A stretch of DNA of 64,000 bases, from contig CM068588.1 in assembly GCA_035048485.1 (NCBI GenBank), forward strand, positions 26,997,118 through 27,061,117, written 5' to 3'. Each line of letters starts with the position of its first letter. Positions within the stretch are counted from its first letter, which is position 1. Under the pieces are notes generated by a model. The model had not been told where the DNA came from, did no database searches, and saw only the letters and a list, made by a program, of their open reading frames with translations. A program made the translations under genes and the position numbers. Source of the DNA: Pteria penguin. Lineage: Eukaryota > Mollusca > Bivalvia > Pterioida > Pteriidae. Below, in pieces: positions 1 through 11,700 of this stretch.

Positions 1-210
1 CAGGTGCCCCTTTCATTAAGTAAATACTTCTTCCATTATGACAAGTACCCCTTACATTCTAGTTGTTACCCTTTACGTTATAGCAGGTACCCCTTCCATT
101 ATAGCAGGTACTCCCTCATTCACTACATGTATATGGAATTACTCATGTTCTCCATTAGATATTCTTTACATCATAAATACCCGAATACATTATAGATACC
201 TCTTACGTTA
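1..210. repeat. Short-period degenerate tandem repeat
   Basis: Repeats of roughly 17-18 bp built on 'ttatagcaggtacccctt' run from the left edge of the window to about 210, becoming more diverged to the right. Short open frames across it are products of the repeat. It probably continues left of the window. Confidence 0.7.
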
Positions 211-1080
211 TCTGCTTGGAACTGCCTATGTTTATACCTGCTACTTCATTCATTATGTACGACGGGAGATGCAAACTGTCTTGCTCTGGGATTCCTGATA
301 AGTAGTTTATAGACGTTAGGCATTGGGAAAGAAGAATAACTCCTTAGACGGCATTCCCAGTGGGATGGATATTTTGTTCGTAGGATCTTGTTGAGTCCTT
401 TCCAGTGTCAAAATACTTGACGATTTCCTGACGGAAAACTGGAATGTAATACATATAACCTACTCAATGAACTTTTGGTATGGATTGTTTGTAACAATGG
501 CATCGTTATGATTGAGGTAAGACTGAGTAGACTGTCTTTAATAGATACCTGAATAATTATTTTGGTGGCATTTAGGATATTCAGAATGGATGAAATGTCA
601 TTTCTCAATAACAGTCCACCACTAGGACAATAGCTTTGACCTCGTACATAGCCCATTACTAAAGCGAGCGTGCAATTTTTATACAACCGCTTATCTTAAT
701 TATACATTAAGTTCTTTTTAAACGAAATGGATAATGCGTATCTGTTGATCAGAAAGCAATGTCGTCTTATATATCAATTGAATGTCTACTTCAATTTATT
801 TATGTATACTTAATGTATTTGTTATGGAAAAGACTGTTTAATTTACAGATAGCGGGGGATGCTTTTTAAAGAAACTGTTCCAATTTTGGTTGATAAAGTT
901 TTCCTTTGTGACTTTTTGTACTATACTTTTTCGTAAAACGTGTATTTGTTTGTCTTCCCGAATTCTAACATCGATGTGCATTAAGCATCTTTTCTTAATC
1001 AGTTTGGTTCGTACCACTATTTAGATTGGTCCTTTGCAGTCGCATTGGATTATCAGTCGATTCCGTTTGTCCGTTCCTTA

Positions 1081-2256
1081 GCAAGGTCTCAGTATAACCT
1101 ACTGTCGAGCACCCTCGTTATAGCAAGGTCTTAGTATAACCTACTGTCCAGCGCCCTCGTTATAGCAAGGTCTCAGTATTACCTACTGTCGATCACCCTC
1201 GTTATAGGAAGGTCTCAGTATTACCTACTGTCGAGCACCCTCGTTATAGCAAGGTCTCAGTACTACCTACTGTCGAGCACCCTCGTTATAGCAAGGTCTC
1301 AGTATTACCTACTGTCGAGCACCCTCGTTATAGCAAGGTCTCAGTACTACCTACTGTCGAGCACCCTCGTTATAGCAAGGTCTCAGTATTACCTACTGTC
1401 GAGCACCCTCGTTATAGCAAGGTCTCAGTACTACCTACTGTCGCGCACCTTCGTTATAGCAAGGTCTCAGTATAACCTACTGTCGAGCACCCTCGTTATA
1501 GCAAGGTGTCAATACTACTTACTATCGAGCACCCTCGTTATAGGAAAGTCTCAGTATTACCTACTGTCGAGCACCCTCGTTATAGCAAGGTCTCAGTATA
1601 ACCTACTGTCGAGCACCCTCGTTATAGGAAGGTCTCAGTACTACTTACTGTCGAGCACCCTCGTTATAGCAAGGTCTCAGTATAACCTACTGTCGAGCAC
1701 CCTCGTAATAGGAAGGTCTCAGTATTACCTGCTTTTGAGCACCCTCGTTATAGCAAGGTCTTAGTATAACCTACTGTCGAGCGCCTTCGTTATAGCAAGG
1801 TCCCAGTATTACCTACTGTCGAGCACCCTCGTTATAGGAAGGTCTCAGTATTACCTACTGTCGAGCACCCTCGTTATAGCAAGGTCTCAGTACTACCTAC
1901 TGTCGAGCACCCTCGTTATAGCAAGGTCTCAGTATTACCTACTGTCGAGCACCCTCGTTATAGGAAGGTCTCAGTATTACCTACTGTCGAGCACCCTCGT
2001 TATAGCAAGGTCTCAGTATAACCTACTGTCGAGCACCCTCGTTATAGCAAGGTCTCAGTATTACCTGCTTTTGAGCACCCTCGTTATAGGAAGGTCTCAG
2101 TACTACCTACTGTCGAGCACCCTCGTTATAGCAAGGTCTCAGTATAACCTACTGTCGAGCACCCTCGTAATAGGAAGGTCTCAGTATTACCTGCTTTTGA
2201 GCACCCTCGTTATAGGAAGGTCTCAGTATTACGTACTGTCAAGCACCCTCGTTATA
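1081..2256. repeat. 42-bp tandem array, 28 units with no indels
   Basis: The unit contains 'gcaaggtctcag', 'cctactgtcgagcac' and 'cctcgttata'. The first unit starts at 1081 and the phase is still exact at 2257, giving 28 x 42 bp with substitutions only. Variant sub-types (gcaagg or ggaagg; tataac, tattac or tactac; ctgctttt or ctactgtc) alternate, suggesting higher-order duplication. The period is a multiple of three, so one frame is open for long stretches as a 14-residue repeat, but in-frame TAG codons near 1129 and 1759 and the lack of splice context argue against coding. Confidence 0.95.
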
Positions 2257-2295
2257 GAAAGGTCTCGGTTCGAATCACACAGTAACCTGTCACAA
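2257..2295 (+). mobile_element. tRNA/SINE-like B-box fragment ending the 42-bp array
   Basis: The last partial unit changes from 'ggtctcagtat' to 'ggtctcggttcgaatcacac', which contains a good RNA polymerase III B-box (GGTTCGAATC). This resembles the tRNA-like head of the SINE near 6560. The array may have grown from a SINE head; this is inference. Confidence 0.4.
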
Positions 2296-2570
2296 GATTT
2301 CATCGTCAATTTGTTGTTGTTGTGGTTGTTGTTTTCTTGCCAAGTGGAGAAATCAGACTCTAGGCCTTTTATGTATAATTGACAATAGTATGTTAAGAAC
2401 ACACTGTCATTACAGTTATAGTATAACTTATTAGATTTTAAGATTCTATGTGATTCTTAAAATTCTTATACAACGTCTTAACAATAATGTCGTGTTTCTT
2501 AATGTTTTGTCATTACAAAGTTACTTTTTTGTAATGTTATACTTCATGGACATTTGGAGCTATTATGTCC
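2296..2570. other. AT-rich unannotated stretch
   Basis: No gene, splice-supported exon or clear repeat was recognised between the satellite and the next SINE copy. Confidence 0.5.
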
Positions 2571-2755
2571 TATACCATTGGTCCACCCGAAGCAGTGAGA
2601 GATCCTTACATGTTTAAGTGTGTATTTACCATGACATTGGATATCGGCTACATTGATATCGTCCAGTATACAGGACACCGACGTGTCGCCGGTGGGGGTT
2701 TGAACCCATCAGCACTCTTCTGAAAGACTCACGTCGGTTATAGATGAAATGTAAT
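2571..2755 (-). mobile_element. Degenerate tRNA-derived SINE (SINE family 1)
   Basis: Contains the family core 'cacccgaagcagtgag' followed by 'agatccttacatg', then 'gggtttgaaccc', equivalent to the tRNA-like head on the - strand. Much of the middle is diverged. The same core occurs in the better copies at 6787-7062 and 37349-37620. Confidence 0.6.
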
Positions 2756-5700
2756 TGAAAGAAAAGTCATCAGTTGATATGGCATTGTGTAGACAGTGTC
2801 CGACCCAGTGCCTTTCGGAGGTTTGAAGGCAGATTTTTCCGACTGTGACTGAAAATTGTGAAAATGAGACTGCTAGTAAAACTTCGATGTCTGGCTGATG
2901 GAGGGGCAAAGGGTTCCCTTTCCTTCGAGCCCCGAATCCATAACTGGTGCTAGAACGACAACTAAATAATTACAAAATGAGAATGACATCACAAGAACAA
3001 TAGTCTCGCTCTAAGGGCTCGACCTTGTCGGCGCATGCTCTTTCTAATCTTTAAACTACTGCATATCTTCACTATTGTTTGTCGTCCTCTTTGTTGCACA
3101 CAGTGCTCGTACCATTATTTGGCGCATTGTTTATTCTTTTGTATTTGATACACCGTAAGAAGTTTACCAACAGTCCACGGTCCTATGCTTATTGTGTTAC
3201 AGCTTATTATAATAATTAACCAGGTAAATACTCCACAATGACACCTCTTCCCTGCTTTATAGTGATTAGTAAGAATTACACATGGAGTATTAATACCTAA
3301 ATCTAAGCCGACCTTCTTGCAGTCCAACATAAGTACATACAGTTGAAATTAAATCAAGAAATCAAGTAAGCGCCTTCCGATTTTTGCCAATCTTGTATTT
3401 TGTGTATTGGACTATTTTTGCCAAAATTCTACATGCCAGGATTATCAGGTATGCTGAGCAGGTAGAGAGTGCCAAGGTTTTAATTTATGTCAGTTATAGG
3501 TTATGTTGCGTATATTTAATACATATAATCATAAGGTCAATAGTATACAAATAAAATATAGTCATACTGCACTTATCTTCATACCTGTACCTCACGATTC
3601 TTATCAAGGTATCGTTACTGCAATTTCGATTTCAGACCCGAGTTATTGTTGTGACCTTTTTTTTTTTATAAATCTCTGAACTTTCCATTAATATTCCTAC
3701 ATTTCAGTTTTCTTTTATATCCCTGTAGATGGAAACTAGTCAGGTAAATTCGGCATACAATCGTCCTTTCTGGCATTTCCTTACTATGAGACGTACTATA
3801 ATAAGAAGATTCTGTAAGATAATGATAAATTAACTTCCAATATTTCGTGTCATTGAAATATTTTATCATATTCTCCATTACATATCTCATGTTTTGCGGT
3901 GTTTGTGATGGGGTGTTTGTTTTCTCTTCGTTTTCTTTTTTTCTTCTTTTTTATATTATTATTATTTTAGATATCATCTCATATCCATGGCAGTTTTGCA
4001 ACTTCAAGTCTAGTAACCGAAGATATTACTTTTATTGATAGTACATATTGCTGATAGTACACACATGGCCATATTGCAGTTCATTAAGCACAGCAAAATT
4101 CTTTTGAGAACAATGTTTTGTGTGTAATATATAGTTTAAGTGACATTTTTGTAAAAGTGTCTTTGTTTATTGAAAATGCTTTAAATAGTAAGGTCATTAT
4201 GGACACCTGTGGACTTAGTTGAACCTAACTTCTCTTTTACAAAGCAAAGGCGGATTATTCCACATGGGTTCATAAAATATTGGTACAAAATATTCTGTAT
4301 AGATATGTTTCGTTTTTAAACAAAACTTCATAGCCTGGGGATGCTTGGCATTATCTATAATATTAAAGTCTATGTCGAGGTGTGAGTGTTTTTATTGAAA
4401 GTCCAATCTTTTTCCCTCCTAGGTTGTTAAAAGTCGAACAAATCTGTAGAATTATCTATGTCGTGTATTGAAAAAGGAATCGAGATAAAGTTGAAAGTTG
4501 CCATTGTAATTGAACTTCACTGTTTTGTAAATGTTGGACTTGAGCAATTGAGAGAGAGCATACATGTATGCAATATTATTACAATGATACGAGTGGCTTA
4601 AGTCACATTTGGCAGCGTAATTCGTAATTTTAATAGTTAAGCAGACTTGATCCTCGACCATTGAATGGTTTATTATGATAATATAGACGACTATTATTGC
4701 TATCACACTTTGGATAAGCCATTAATCTGGCATGATCTCTCTGCTTCCGTGGATAATCCACGATGATAAGACAATTGATTATATAGACTTGACAAAATCT
4801 CTCCATTCAAAATAAAGTTCGACTCTGATAACAGTTGTCGAGGTGGGGGAGGGATAGTTTAGAAAAAGAAAAGTAAACGTAGATTAAAATATTTGTAACA
4901 TAAAGAATTTGATTTATTTTTTCTTTTGTGGTAACGTCGCCTGTGAAATCATATCGTGACAGAGAAGCAACCGTTTACAAATCTTTAAAAAAAATTATAT
5001 AGTAAAATCATATTAAACACATGTTTCTGTAAATATTTTGGCAAACTTCATAAAGAAACTACATACACTTCCTCTTATCCATATATTTTTAATTGTTCAT
5101 TTCTAGTTCTGTGTAGTCGTCATCATGACAATCATCGCGTTTCTTCGGAAATGCACGGTTTATCTCCCCTCCCTCTCAATTGTAATCCTCCGAACAAAGA
5201 GCGAAAAAACACTAAAATGCTCGGTACAAATGTATTGCATTTTGATTTATACGACCATTGTCTTCTTGCATACATGTGCTTAGTATAAATAGGTAGTTTT
5301 AAATGTTGAGTAACATTCCAATATATGTTTCCACAAACTGTGATACCCGATATGTCAAATGTTTACGATATAAATATGAAAATTAAATAGAAATTTAAGG
5401 AAACTAAATATTTGATCAAGTACTTGCCATTTCATACCAGTATTGTATATATATATTAGTTTACATAATCAGTCGAGGGGAGTCGTTGACATTAATGTAT
5501 TTTTCTCAAGTTTGCTTTTGACCTCTTTGGTGAACGAACTCGTTGTTGTATGTTAATACGTTCCCTTACAATCAAAAGACAACGAACCCCGTGACATGTT
5601 TGATTAACTATCAGTGAAATACTTTTGTTTTGTATTTAAATATCTTCTCGGACGTTCCGACCTTACATAGACCTATACAAGGTGGAATATGTAGGGCTGA

Positions 5701-6447
5701 TTTTAATGCAAATAATCGTATTTCAAATGTTTAATTTCATTCATGCGATAGAATTAAGAGATTTAAAGTTGGAACTCGTCGCGATTCGGGTATTTGTTCC
5801 TGTTGAAGTTGGTCAATCACAGTCTGCAACATCTGTTGATGTAAAACTTGTTGCTTCGACTGTCTTTAAAAATTCCGTACTCTAAAACGGATTAAATGAA
5901 GTAATTGGTGTGCTGACAGATGCCATTTAACAAAACTCAACTTGGATTATGTTGCATTATCATGTTTGAACGAGACACTCGTAGCCATCGATTCGGAGTT
6001 TGATTTTCAGTGCATTTAATGAACATGAATGATTGAGAGATCGATGTAACATCCCATTGTAACGAACGCATTGAAGCCTGGCGCTGAATTCCACACACGA
6101 TTACGAGGGGTGCTAGGGTAAATGGAAGTACGAGAACTTGCTTGTGATGATTGGTGTCCGGATAGTTTCTTGATTTGCATGGTATTATTGTGGAATGAAG
6201 AACCGAGTATAATGTTTTGAATTGTACGCAAACGAGGATTGTTACTTGTAATAAGGATTCATTTGCATATTCCTTATATATTTATATATATACGAAGTCA
6301 CTGGAATCTGCATGATTCATAGACACCCTCCAAAGGTATATCTGCAATCAAATTGCATATATACAGGTATGAGATGTAGGAATTCTGTGTCTATTCATGT
6401 GTGATGCTCGGATCGTGGTAGATCGGACGCGACACGTTACAGGAGAG
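2756..6447. other. Gene-free, AT-rich intergenic or intronic DNA
   Basis: No exon with both a splice context and a conserved reading frame was found on either strand. The short open frames here are scattered and contain no recognisable domain. If the ANKRD26-type gene extends left, this is intron or 5' flank. The stretch 'tgctcggatcgtggt' near 6404 also occurs, inverted, in the tRNA-like head of the SINE at 6787-7062, so a SINE scrap lies here. Confidence 0.5.
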
Positions 6448-6506
6448 ATGATGGATTCTTCGTTCGACAGTGCGGGTTGTCAAGACCTGCTATCTAGATA
6501 TCTTAG
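6448..6506 (+). CDS. Candidate 5' or alternative first coding exon of the ANKRD26-type gene
   Basis: An open stretch begins with two ATG codons at 6448 and 6451, encodes MMDSSFDSAGCQDLLSRYL, and ends at a good donor (TTAG|GTAAAGC). Its last two bases (AG) supply exactly the phase needed by the next traced exon at 8582, giving an Arg codon across the junction. The upstream 'gttacag' at 6436-6442 could alternatively be an acceptor, making it an internal exon. Local composition is GC-richer than its surroundings. No homology was recognised, so it is only a candidate; a transcript joining 6506 to 8582 would prove it. Confidence 0.4.
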
Positions 6507-6547
6507 GTAAAGCATCTATATCAAACATCTTATGATAATGGTACGTG

Positions 6548-6772
6548 TAATGCAGTGGTTAAGCGTTAGGCTTGCAGTGCAAGCGGTCTTGGTTCGATTT
6601 CTGTATCGAATCACTATGTAGAAGAAGTTGATGAACTCTTGCTTTCAAGTTTCCATATGACTGAAAGTTGCGACATAAAACAAGAATTAGCCAAGCACAC
6701 TTAAAATTGCCCTATATGGTAAATCTCGGAGTGGCTTCAGGAATGCAGTAGTGCCATGAGTATGATTGGATA
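6548..6772 (+). mobile_element. tRNA-derived SINE (SINE family 2), interrupted by a second SINE
   Basis: The tRNA-like head has an A-box region 'cagtggttaagcg', an anticodon-arm-like 'cttgcagtgcaag' and a B-box 'ggttcgattt'. A unique body follows, including 'taaatctcggagtggcttcagg'-type sequence. It is not an intact tRNA gene: the acceptor stem does not close and the T arm is altered. The sequence resumes after the inserted SINE at about 7063. Confidence 0.65.
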
Positions 6773-6786
6773 GACACTGTATGAGA

Positions 6787-7062
6787 TTGATTGATTGATT
6801 AGGTATTTTTTACGTCACTCCACGATTATTTCACGTATATAGTGACGACAGCTGCCTGATGCATTGCATACAAATTTAGACCTTTCATCGAACCCACCCG
6901 AAGCAGTGAGGGATCTTTACGTGACACGCCTACCTTGACACGGGACCTCGGTTTTTATTAACTCATCCGACAGACAGAATACCGGTGTGCCCAGGGCGGG
7001 ACTCGAACCCGGGACCTCTCGACCACGATCCGAGCACCTTATCCACTAGGCCACACCGGATT
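6787..7062 (-). mobile_element. Full-length tRNA-derived SINE (family 1) with target-site duplication
   Basis: Read on the - strand it has a tRNA-like head (ggcctagtggataaggtgc, then B-box ggttcgagtcccgcc), a conserved middle complementary to 'cacccgaagcagtgaggga', and a short-repeat tail (AATC)n. It is flanked by a perfect 14-bp direct repeat, GACACTGTATGAGA, at 6773-6786 and 7063-7076, the expected target duplication of LINE-assisted retroposition. It sits inside another SINE. The open frame crossing it is not a gene. Confidence 0.9.
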
Positions 7063-7076
7063 GACACTGTATGAGA

Positions 7077-8581
7077 AGTGTTTATTAGATACAGTATAGG
7101 TGTTGAATACTCGTTAATGTTCGAATTCAGAATTCCAGTTTTAAAAATGGCACATAATTTTATTTGAGGTCCGATGAAATTCGTCTCTAGAAAAAACCAA
7201 TATATAATTGTTGCAATTATTATCGACAATTCAAAACTACAATTTTGTGTCTGTATACACAAAATAACACATAGTCGTCACCATTATTAATGTGACATCA
7301 ACATCGTATAGCTAAAGAAGTAAGGCAATTACAACGTGTATACAATAATAAGAGATGTGGTACATGTGTAAATGTATGTGTAAACAGTTTAGTATGTAGC
7401 AATATCACGTTCTTAAGATCGCATTGAAGTACTATTATCTAGGATAAAGTTTTTCAAGAATAACAAATTTCCCAAACCGTTTACTTCGTAGTATTCTATT
7501 ACTTTTGAGAGGGCGATACTTGAAAAGATTCAATAACAAAAACTTCTTACCTCAATAACTAGTATTATATCAAAAGTGTTTACTCATGATATTGAATTTC
7601 AAAACACTTGTGATTTCAATCTAGGTTATTAAAATGTATGGATGTCATATTAATGTTAAATGTTGACGAAATACTTACCTGGGAATGATATATTTTACAT
7701 TTATTTTCATCTTGGGATAGAACAGATTTATTAATTGATGATTGTATTTAAGAAGAATTTCTCCGTAAAACAAGATAGCCGGGAATGTATTCTAAAACTT
7801 TACCTCATTATAATAATGGTACAGAAAGTACATGCGACTTGCACTGCTTTACATTTACATTTGGATGTGCAAATTCTTGTTCTGTCCTAAAAGCGTTTTC
7901 TTTTCATATAAAGCGACTGTCTTGCTTTCAAGGTGAAGTTTGCCTATCACATTCCATTCCATAGATCGCAATTTATTGTAGCATAAAGAAAGTAAAGTAT
8001 CATTCAACATATCTCGTATTTACTTTAGGATTACAGAGCTCTCTTGTGATGCAACATGAAAACCCTTAAATGTGTGGAAACGATAATATTGGCTACTCTA
8101 TGAAGAGTACACATTGATAAGAAAAATCTCAAATAAAAACACAAATGTCGGTGTACAATGTTATCTTTTAAATTTCACTGAAACTTGAAAACGTACCATG
8201 TTTTCAGAATTTAATACAGTTTACTTAATTCTCTATCTCGTTTTTATAGAATCGCTATATACTACAAAGTGTCGTTGCATGAAGATAACAAGAGAGAAAG
8301 AAAAAATACCCTACAAAGCAATTTCAGAATTGTGCATATAACAGTAGTTAATTTAAATGTAAAACTGAAATTTCAGTGTATCTTCATCATCCCCTGAGTA
8401 TAAGTTTCTTAAAATTTTTATTCAATTTATGCAAAATGTGATATTCCTATTTAAAACGTGTATGTTCAGGCTTTAAATACTTAAGTTGAGTGACTTTATT
8501 CCGCTTCGATATGCTTAATTTACAGTGCACTTCATTTATCATTTGGCTACGCTTCATTTGCCTTTCTTTTATTTTCTACAG
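7077..8581. other. AT-rich non-coding stretch upstream of the first confident exon
   Basis: No repeat family, RNA gene or exon was recognised. If 6448-6506 is an exon, this is the intron that follows it. Confidence 0.5.
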
Positions 8582-8791
8582 AGATTCAGACTTGCACCGA
8601 TCACAGAAATCTTCCTCTGATGCTAGCCCCTCGTTCGATCAGAGTCACACAGTGGGTGTGACTTCTTTCGGCCGTGGGCCCGCTTCGCACAAATCACGCC
8701 TCACTCCTACCCTTGCCCATCCGCACACAGGCATGCACAGTGATGGCATGAGCGTTGACGATGATGATTCAGTGGATCTCGAATTTGACAG
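8582..8791 (+). CDS. ANKRD26: ANKRD26-type exon 1 of the window
   Basis: Acceptor ttttctacag, donor gacag|gtattg. It encodes a Ser-rich polar segment (SQKSSSDASPSFDQSHTVG) followed by an acidic run 'MSVDDDDSVDLEFD'. It ends two bases into an Arg codon completed by the next exon. Composition is clearly GC-richer than the flanks. Confidence 0.8.
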
Positions 8792-11700
8792 GTATTGTCT
8801 TTCACGTAACGTTATTTTTGCGCTAAACCCAGTAAATATTATCGCCGCCATTTCTGACGTCATAGTTTTCTCCCGTAACATCATAACATACCTGCGTATT
8901 TTTGGTGTATCCACATGTAGTCCTTACATCATTGGGTAATAATGGTTTCTTCCGCACATTGACAATGCACGGCAATGGGGAAAGGGAGATCTCGTGATTG
9001 AAAATGTGATTTGGTAAGTATTTTCACAAGGGGGTTAGTGAAGAAGAAAGTTTATTATCTTAATATATTACATTGCACTGCACTTTTTACACTCATATAA
9101 TCTACTGAAGCAGCATGGATGCCATGAGTGATGGAAGTTGCGTGCTTCCTTTTCAGTGAACAGTTTAACATCATTAACTTAGGTTGTTCAAAGATTTAAC
9201 CATATCAAACAGCTCTATAAGAAACAAATACAAATTCAAATCCCTAACAAAGTAACAAATTTTATTACTGTTTCCGCAAATAAGTGAATCGTAAGTAATA
9301 CAAACGGATTACGGTGCTACGGGAATGATTTTTTTATTCGTTGGATCATTGAACTTTGATGAAATTTAATACTTTCATATTAATTATAAAGTTAAATTTT
9401 CAGTTAAACTTCTTACGTTTTATTTTAAAGATTTGTCATTTACATTTCATATTTTATCGATAATGGTTTATTGTAATATATTTCATGACCATCCACAGGG
9501 AATACAGAGCCAGAATAGCTTTTAGGTCAGTTCTCTTGCTAGTGGTGTTTGTGATACGAATCATTTGCTATGTCTGTTTGAAAACGAAGTAGAAATCAGA
9601 ATTTGGTTTGGAGTTTAATAGCTGGGATGTGTATTTAGTTTATACTAATACTGGTGTTTAAAAGACAAAAAAAACATAAAATATAACTGGCAGAATTGTA
9701 TGTACGTCGTATATAGTGTTTACTGTTCGTAAATATTTTAATAGAAAAACCGTGCATTATGCACTTTACAACTTTGATACAAAGTCAAACATTTCAGGGT
9801 AAGGTCACGGTCATCTTGGGTGGAATTTTATTATCCAGCAAAAAATGAATTATGCCTTGTAGAAGAAATGTTCCTAACGAGGTCATTGGCATTGTCGTGA
9901 CAAAGCTTTACAAGAGTAATTGCCCTTTATGAAAAATCAGTTTTCTAGACCTCCTTCCTTCATGTTTTGAAATTGAGTATGATATCTACTCCAAACATCA
10001 AATTGATATTTTTTTTTCGTTTTTTATCCGCCCGTCGAAAGACGGGGCGTATTATGTTATGACAATGTCCGTCTGTCCGTCCGTCCGCTTTGGAACACAA
10101 TAATTTTAGTAAACGTCAGCTGTTTTTCATGAAACTCATACAGAATGCTTAAATAGTGTAGAGGAAGCCACCTTTCGATTTTGAGCAAATTCCGTTTTGT
10201 CGTTCCGGAGTAACGGGACTTGGACTTTTTTTTAATATAAAAAGATGCTATGGAACGCGATCACTTAAATAAACGTCAGTTGTTTTTCATGAAACTCATA
10301 CAGAATGCTTAGACAATGTATGGAAAGCGGCCTTTTGATTTTGAGCAAATTCCGTTTTGTCGTTCCGGAGTTATGGGACTTGGATTTTATTTTTGCTATA
10401 GTAAGATGCTATGGAACGCAATAACTTTAGTATATATCAGCTGAAGCTAATACAGAATGCTTAAATAGGGTAGGGGAAGCGGCCTTTCGATTTTGAGCAA
10501 ATTCTGTTTTCTCGTTACGGAGTTATGGAACTTGGATTTTATTTTTTACTGTAATATACTTGATAAGTCTTAGATGTTATGGAGATGCTATATAACGCGA
10601 AAACTTCAGTAAACGTTAATTGTTTTTTCATGAAACTTGTACAGAATGCTTAAATAGTGTAGAGAAATCTACCTTTTAGTTTTGAGCAAATTCCATTTTG
10701 TCGTTACAGTGTTATGGGACTTGGATCCCTCATTTTGGATTTTAATATTTCATAAAAGTATTACCAAAGAGACCCAAGTTTGGGGGGTAATAAAACCATA
10801 TGTTCACATTGATCCCGTCCAAAGTAAGCGACGGGCATATTAAGCCACGCTAGGCGTTGCTCTTGTTATCATTGCAAATCTATAAATGAAACTTTAACTT
10901 TTCTTTGTAGTCGCGTAATCGAAAATTCAGAGACAGTGTATTAAGCAACAGGCATGATCATTGTGAAAATTAAATCTAGCGATAATGAAGTACTAATGAA
11001 TACAGACCTGTTTCAATAAACGGAAATCTTGGGCTAAATTCTGTGAATGTATTAAGGTCATTAGATCTATATTTATTCTCTTTTCTAACCATATTTATGT
11101 ATACGTGTCTAAGTGTATTTCAATAAAGTTTTAGACAATGCAGTGTTTTTGCTGTGGATTTATCTCACGACACACATTTCATCTACCAGAACTCAGTTAT
11201 AGCAAGTACATATCTTGTTTATAAGTCCTTGATTATAGCTGTGTATTATTCTTCTTTTTTTTCCCCCGCTTTTCGTGGAAGCGTGGGGACATTGAAACTC
11301 ATTCGTCCTGTCTGTACGTCCGTCTGTCCTAAAAATTTCAACCTTGGCCATAACTTTTGAACCGTAAGACGTAGGGTCTTCATATTTGTCATGCGTGTCC
11401 CTAACTGCAATACCTTTCAGTTGGTACACAAATTTTTATCATGTGACCTTGACCGTGACCTTTGACCTACTTCAATGTAACTTTCTAAACGCAAGACGCA
11501 GGGCCTTCATATTTGGCATGTGCGTCTGCAGACATGCACAACCATGACAATAATGAATGTGTCACAGATCATTACACCCTTACGGATAGAACCCCGCACG
11601 CGGGGGACCACAATTCACTGAATTTGCTTGTTTTTTTAACTGTCTATACACCACAAAGGCAAGATGTGATCGGAACTGTTAGAATAAGATTTGATGTTGT

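Noticed and set aside
1081..2256. CRISPR-like regular array
   Set aside because: There are no unique spacers between repeats and the genome is eukaryotic; it is a simple satellite.
2071..2382. 103-codon open frame with STLVIGRSQYYLLS repeats
   Set aside because: It is a reading of the 42-bp satellite; the same frame has TAG codons in other units and there is no splice or promoter context.
5682..5885. Possible upstream ANKRD26 exon
   Set aside because: The internal AG and GT sites do not give an exon whose phase and composition fit the next exon.
6548..6620. Possible tRNA gene
   Set aside because: It has A- and B-box-like parts but no closed acceptor stem, and it continues into a SINE body.
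6963..7262. 99-codon open frame on the - strand
   Set aside because: It reads through the tRNA-derived SINE.
8490..8939. 149-codon open frame as a single-exon gene
   Set aside because: Only 8582-8791 is coding-like; both flanks are intron with AG and GT at the borders that fit the exon chain.
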